Assembly: GCA_964604565.1 (NCBI GenBank)
Contig: CAZRZN010000221.1
Span: 1 to 7,240 of the forward strand
From: CAZRZN01 sp964604565
GTDB lineage: Bacteria > Pseudomonadota > Alphaproteobacteria > Rhodobacterales > Rhodobacteraceae
Reading direction: 5' to 3'
Length of the DNA: 7,240 nucleotides
Position numbers and translations under genes: made by a program. Positions 5,447 through 7,240 of this stretch are shown here, one piece after another (positions within the stretch are counted from its first letter, which is position 1; each line of letters begins with the position of its first letter). The notes under the pieces were generated by a model, which was given only the letters and a program-made list of their open reading frames with translations, did no database searches and was not told the origin of the DNA.

Positions 5447-7240
5447 ATGGATGACGACGCCGCAGACCCCAATATCACCCCACGCGACATGGCCGAGCCG
5501 CTGCGCCGCGCGATAGGCGACCGCTATCTGACCTACGCGTTGAGCACGATCATGCACCGTGCGCTGCCGGACGCGCGTGACGGGTTGAAACCCGTTCACC
5601 GCAGAATCCTATATGCGATGCGGCGTCTGCGGCTGTCCTCATCCGGCGGTTTTCTCAAATCCGCCAAGATCAGCGGCGACACCATGGGCGACTTCCACCC
5701 GCATGGCGACGCGGCAATCTACGATGCCATGGCACGGCTGGCACAAGATTTCACGATCCGCTACCCGCTGGTCAACGGTCAGGGCAACTTCGGAAACATC
5801 GACGGCGACAACCCGGCAGCCTCGCGCTACACCGAAGCGCGCATGACCATAATGTCCGAGGCGCTGCTGGAGGGTCTGGACGAGAACGCCGTCGATTTTC
5901 GTCCGAACTACGATGGCCGCCTGACCGAACCGGTGGTGCTGCCCGCCGCCTACCCCAACCTGCTGGCGAATGGCTCCAGCGGGATCGCCGTCGGGATGGC
6001 GACGAACATTCCGCCGCATAACATCGGCGAATTGATTGACGCCTGCCTGCATCTGATCAAGACGCCCGACGCGCGCGACGACACGTTGCTCAACCATGTG
6101 CCCGGTCCGGACTTTCCCACCGGTGGCATCATCGTCGAGCCGCGTGAGAACATCGCGCAGGCCTATCGCACCGGACGGGGCAGCATCCGCCTCCGCGCGA
6201 AATGGGCGGTCGAGGATCTGGGGCGCGGCACTTGGCAGATCGTGGTGACCGAGATTCCCTATCAGGTCCAGAAATCGAAACTGGTCGAGCGGCTGGCCGA
6301 AGTCATCCAGACCAAGAAGGTGCCGATCCTCGCCGACGTCAGGGATGAAAGCGCCGAGGACATCCGGATGATCCTTGAGCCGCGATCCAAGAACGTGGAT
6401 CCGGACGTCCTGATGAACATGCTGTTCCGCAACTCCGATCTGGAAATCCGCTTTTCGCTGAACATGAACGTCCTGATCGACGGCGTGACGCCCAAGGTCT
6501 GCTCGCTCAAGGAGGTGCTGCGCGCCTTCCTCGATTTTCGGCGCGAGGTGCTGATCCGCAGGTCGAAGCACCGGATGGCCAAGATCGACAACCGGCTTGA
6601 GGTGCTTGAGGGGCTGATCGTTGCCTTTCTGAACCTCGACCGGGTGATCGACATCATCCGCTACGACGAGGATCCCAAAGTCGCCCTGATGTACGAGGAC
6701 TGGTCAAAATCCCATCAGGCCACCATCCCGCGCGCCACGGACGAGTCCGACTATCGCTCACCGCTGGAGGGGGTCGATATCAAGGCACTGTCGCTTCAGG
6801 TCGACCCGGAGGCCGAGGCCCGCGGCGTGCTGACCGATGAGGACGGCCCCGGCACGGTTCCGCGCCGCTATGTTGGCCGGGACGAGGGCCTTTCGGACGT
6901 TCAGGCCGAGGCAATCCTGAACATGCGGCTGCGGTCGCTCCGGCGTCTCGAAGAGCTTGAACTGGTCAAGGAGCGCGACACGCTGATGGAAGAGCGCGCC
7001 GGGCTGGAGGACCTGCTCGATTCCGAAGATCTTCAATGGCAGCGCATCGGCGAAGAACTGCGGGCCGTCAAGAAGAGCTTTGGCAAGGGGCTGGCCCGCG
7101 GCAACCGACTGACCGCCTTTTCCGAGGCGACCGAGGTCGAGGAAGTCCCGCTTGAGGCGATGATCGAGCGCGAGCCGATCACCGTCGTCTGTTCGCAGAT
7201 GGGCTGGATCCGCGCCATGACCGGCCATATCGCGCTGGAC
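5447..7240 (+). CDS. parC: DNA topoisomerase IV subunit A (runs off right edge)
   Basis: ParC is the DNA-cleaving subunit of the type IIA topoisomerase that, with ParE, decatenates daughter chromosomes. 598 codons are present without a stop. Visible are the N-terminal core YALSTIMHRALPDARDGLKP (30-49), the helix motif HPHGD (84-88), GNFGNIDGD, and catalytic Tyr128 in SRYTEARM (126-133). GSSGIAVGMATNIPP (176-190) follows. The coiled-coil arm carries AEAILNMRLRSLRRLEE. The first beta-pinwheel blade begins near residue 575 (EPITVVCSQMGW) and the rest is missing. I call ParC rather than GyrA from the overall resemblance to alphaproteobacterial ParC (for instance GFLKSAKISGDTMGDFHPHGD); the GyrA-box cannot be checked. 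The ATG at 5447 is the first after an in-frame TAG at 5423 and has no clear Shine-Dalgarno; the next in-frame ATG (5489) has none either. Odd features are Ala89 at the quinolone-contact position and a long arm insertion (about 424-480). Confidence 0.96.
   Translation, partial: MDDDAADPNITPRDMAEPLRRAIGDRYLTYALSTIMHRALPDARDGLKPVHRRILYAMRRLRLSSSGGFLKSAKISGDTMGDFHPHGDAAIYDAMARLAQDFTIRYPLVNGQGNFGNIDGDNPAASRYTEARMTIMSEALLEGLDENAVDFRPNYDGRLTEPVVLPAAYPNLLANGSSGIAVGMATNIPPHNIGELIDACLHLIKTPDARDDTLLNHVPGPDFPTGGIIVEPRENIAQAYRTGRGSIRLRAKWAVEDLGRGTWQIVVTEIPYQVQKSKLVERLAEVIQTKKVPILADVRDESAEDIRMILEPRSKNVDPDVLMNMLFRNSDLEIRFSLNMNVLIDGVTPKVCSLKEVLRAFLDFRREVLIRRSKHRMAKIDNRLEVLEGLIVAFLNLDRVIDIIRYDEDPKVALMYEDWSKSHQATIPRATDESDYRSPLEGVDIKALSLQVDPEAEARGVLTDEDGPGTVPRRYVGRDEGLSDVQAEAILNMRLRSLRRLEELELVKERDTLMEERAGLEDLLDSEDLQWQRIGEELRAVKKSFGKGLARGNRLTAFSEATEVEEVPLEAMIEREPITVVCSQMGWIRAMTGHIALD

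Noticed and set aside
5451..5453. The second ATG beside the parC start
   Set aside because: It is out of frame with the ParC core; only the ATG at 5447 reads into it.
4653..5516. A 287-codon plus-strand open frame over the SH3-protein gene and into the start of parC
   Set aside because: The opposite strand encodes a recognisable SH3b domain and membrane anchor; this frame is a low-complexity shadow.
5639..6571. A 310-codon minus-strand open frame inside parC
   Set aside because: It is the antisense of strongly conserved ParC core codons, has no ribosome site, and resembles no known protein.

Overview
The window is GC-rich and compactly coded, and reads as a chromosomal segment of an alphaproteobacterium. 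The best fit is the Rhodobacteraceae (Roseobacter group). This rests on the style of the ParC and EF-Tu proteins, the small HIG1-type 'twin transmembrane' protein beside a PduO-type cobalamin adenosyltransferase, and the lineage-restricted look of the lipoprotein and the SH3 protein. Genus and species cannot be named from the sequence alone.

Layout. Bases 1-364 (minus) are the first 121 codons of tuf (EF-Tu), with a promoter at about 426-454 whose -35 overlaps the tail of a possible terminator (447-473) of the gene behind it. Bases 491-1060 (minus) encode a small lipoprotein of unknown function. It is divergent from a cytochrome P450 gene at 1180-2550 (plus), and the 119-base gap between them holds two inverted repeats and a fair P450 promoter. 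The P450 gene converges on a minus-strand cluster that reads SDR oxidoreductase (3496-4326), HIG1-domain membrane protein (3234-3434), cob(I)alamin adenosyltransferase (2656-3231). The last two are almost certainly one translationally coupled unit. Bases 4487-5281 (minus) encode a membrane-anchored protein with a C-terminal bacterial SH3 domain. It is divergent from parC (topoisomerase IV subunit A), which starts at 5447 and runs off the right edge at 7240.

How the genes work together. tuf (translation) and parC (chromosome decatenation) are core genes, each running off one end. Between them lie five or six genes with no obvious common pathway: a P450 without redox partners, an SDR, a respiratory-type HIG1 protein, the enzyme that makes adenosylcobalamin, and two envelope proteins. 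No tRNA, rRNA, insertion sequence, phage gene, CRISPR array or origin was seen. No stretch without a gene exceeds 300 bases.

I found no convincing new multi-gene system. The points most worth checking are regulatory (the tuf promoter/terminator overlap, inverted repeats before the P450 gene, possible leaderless parC) and protein-level (a long insertion and an alanine at the quinolone-contact position in ParC).
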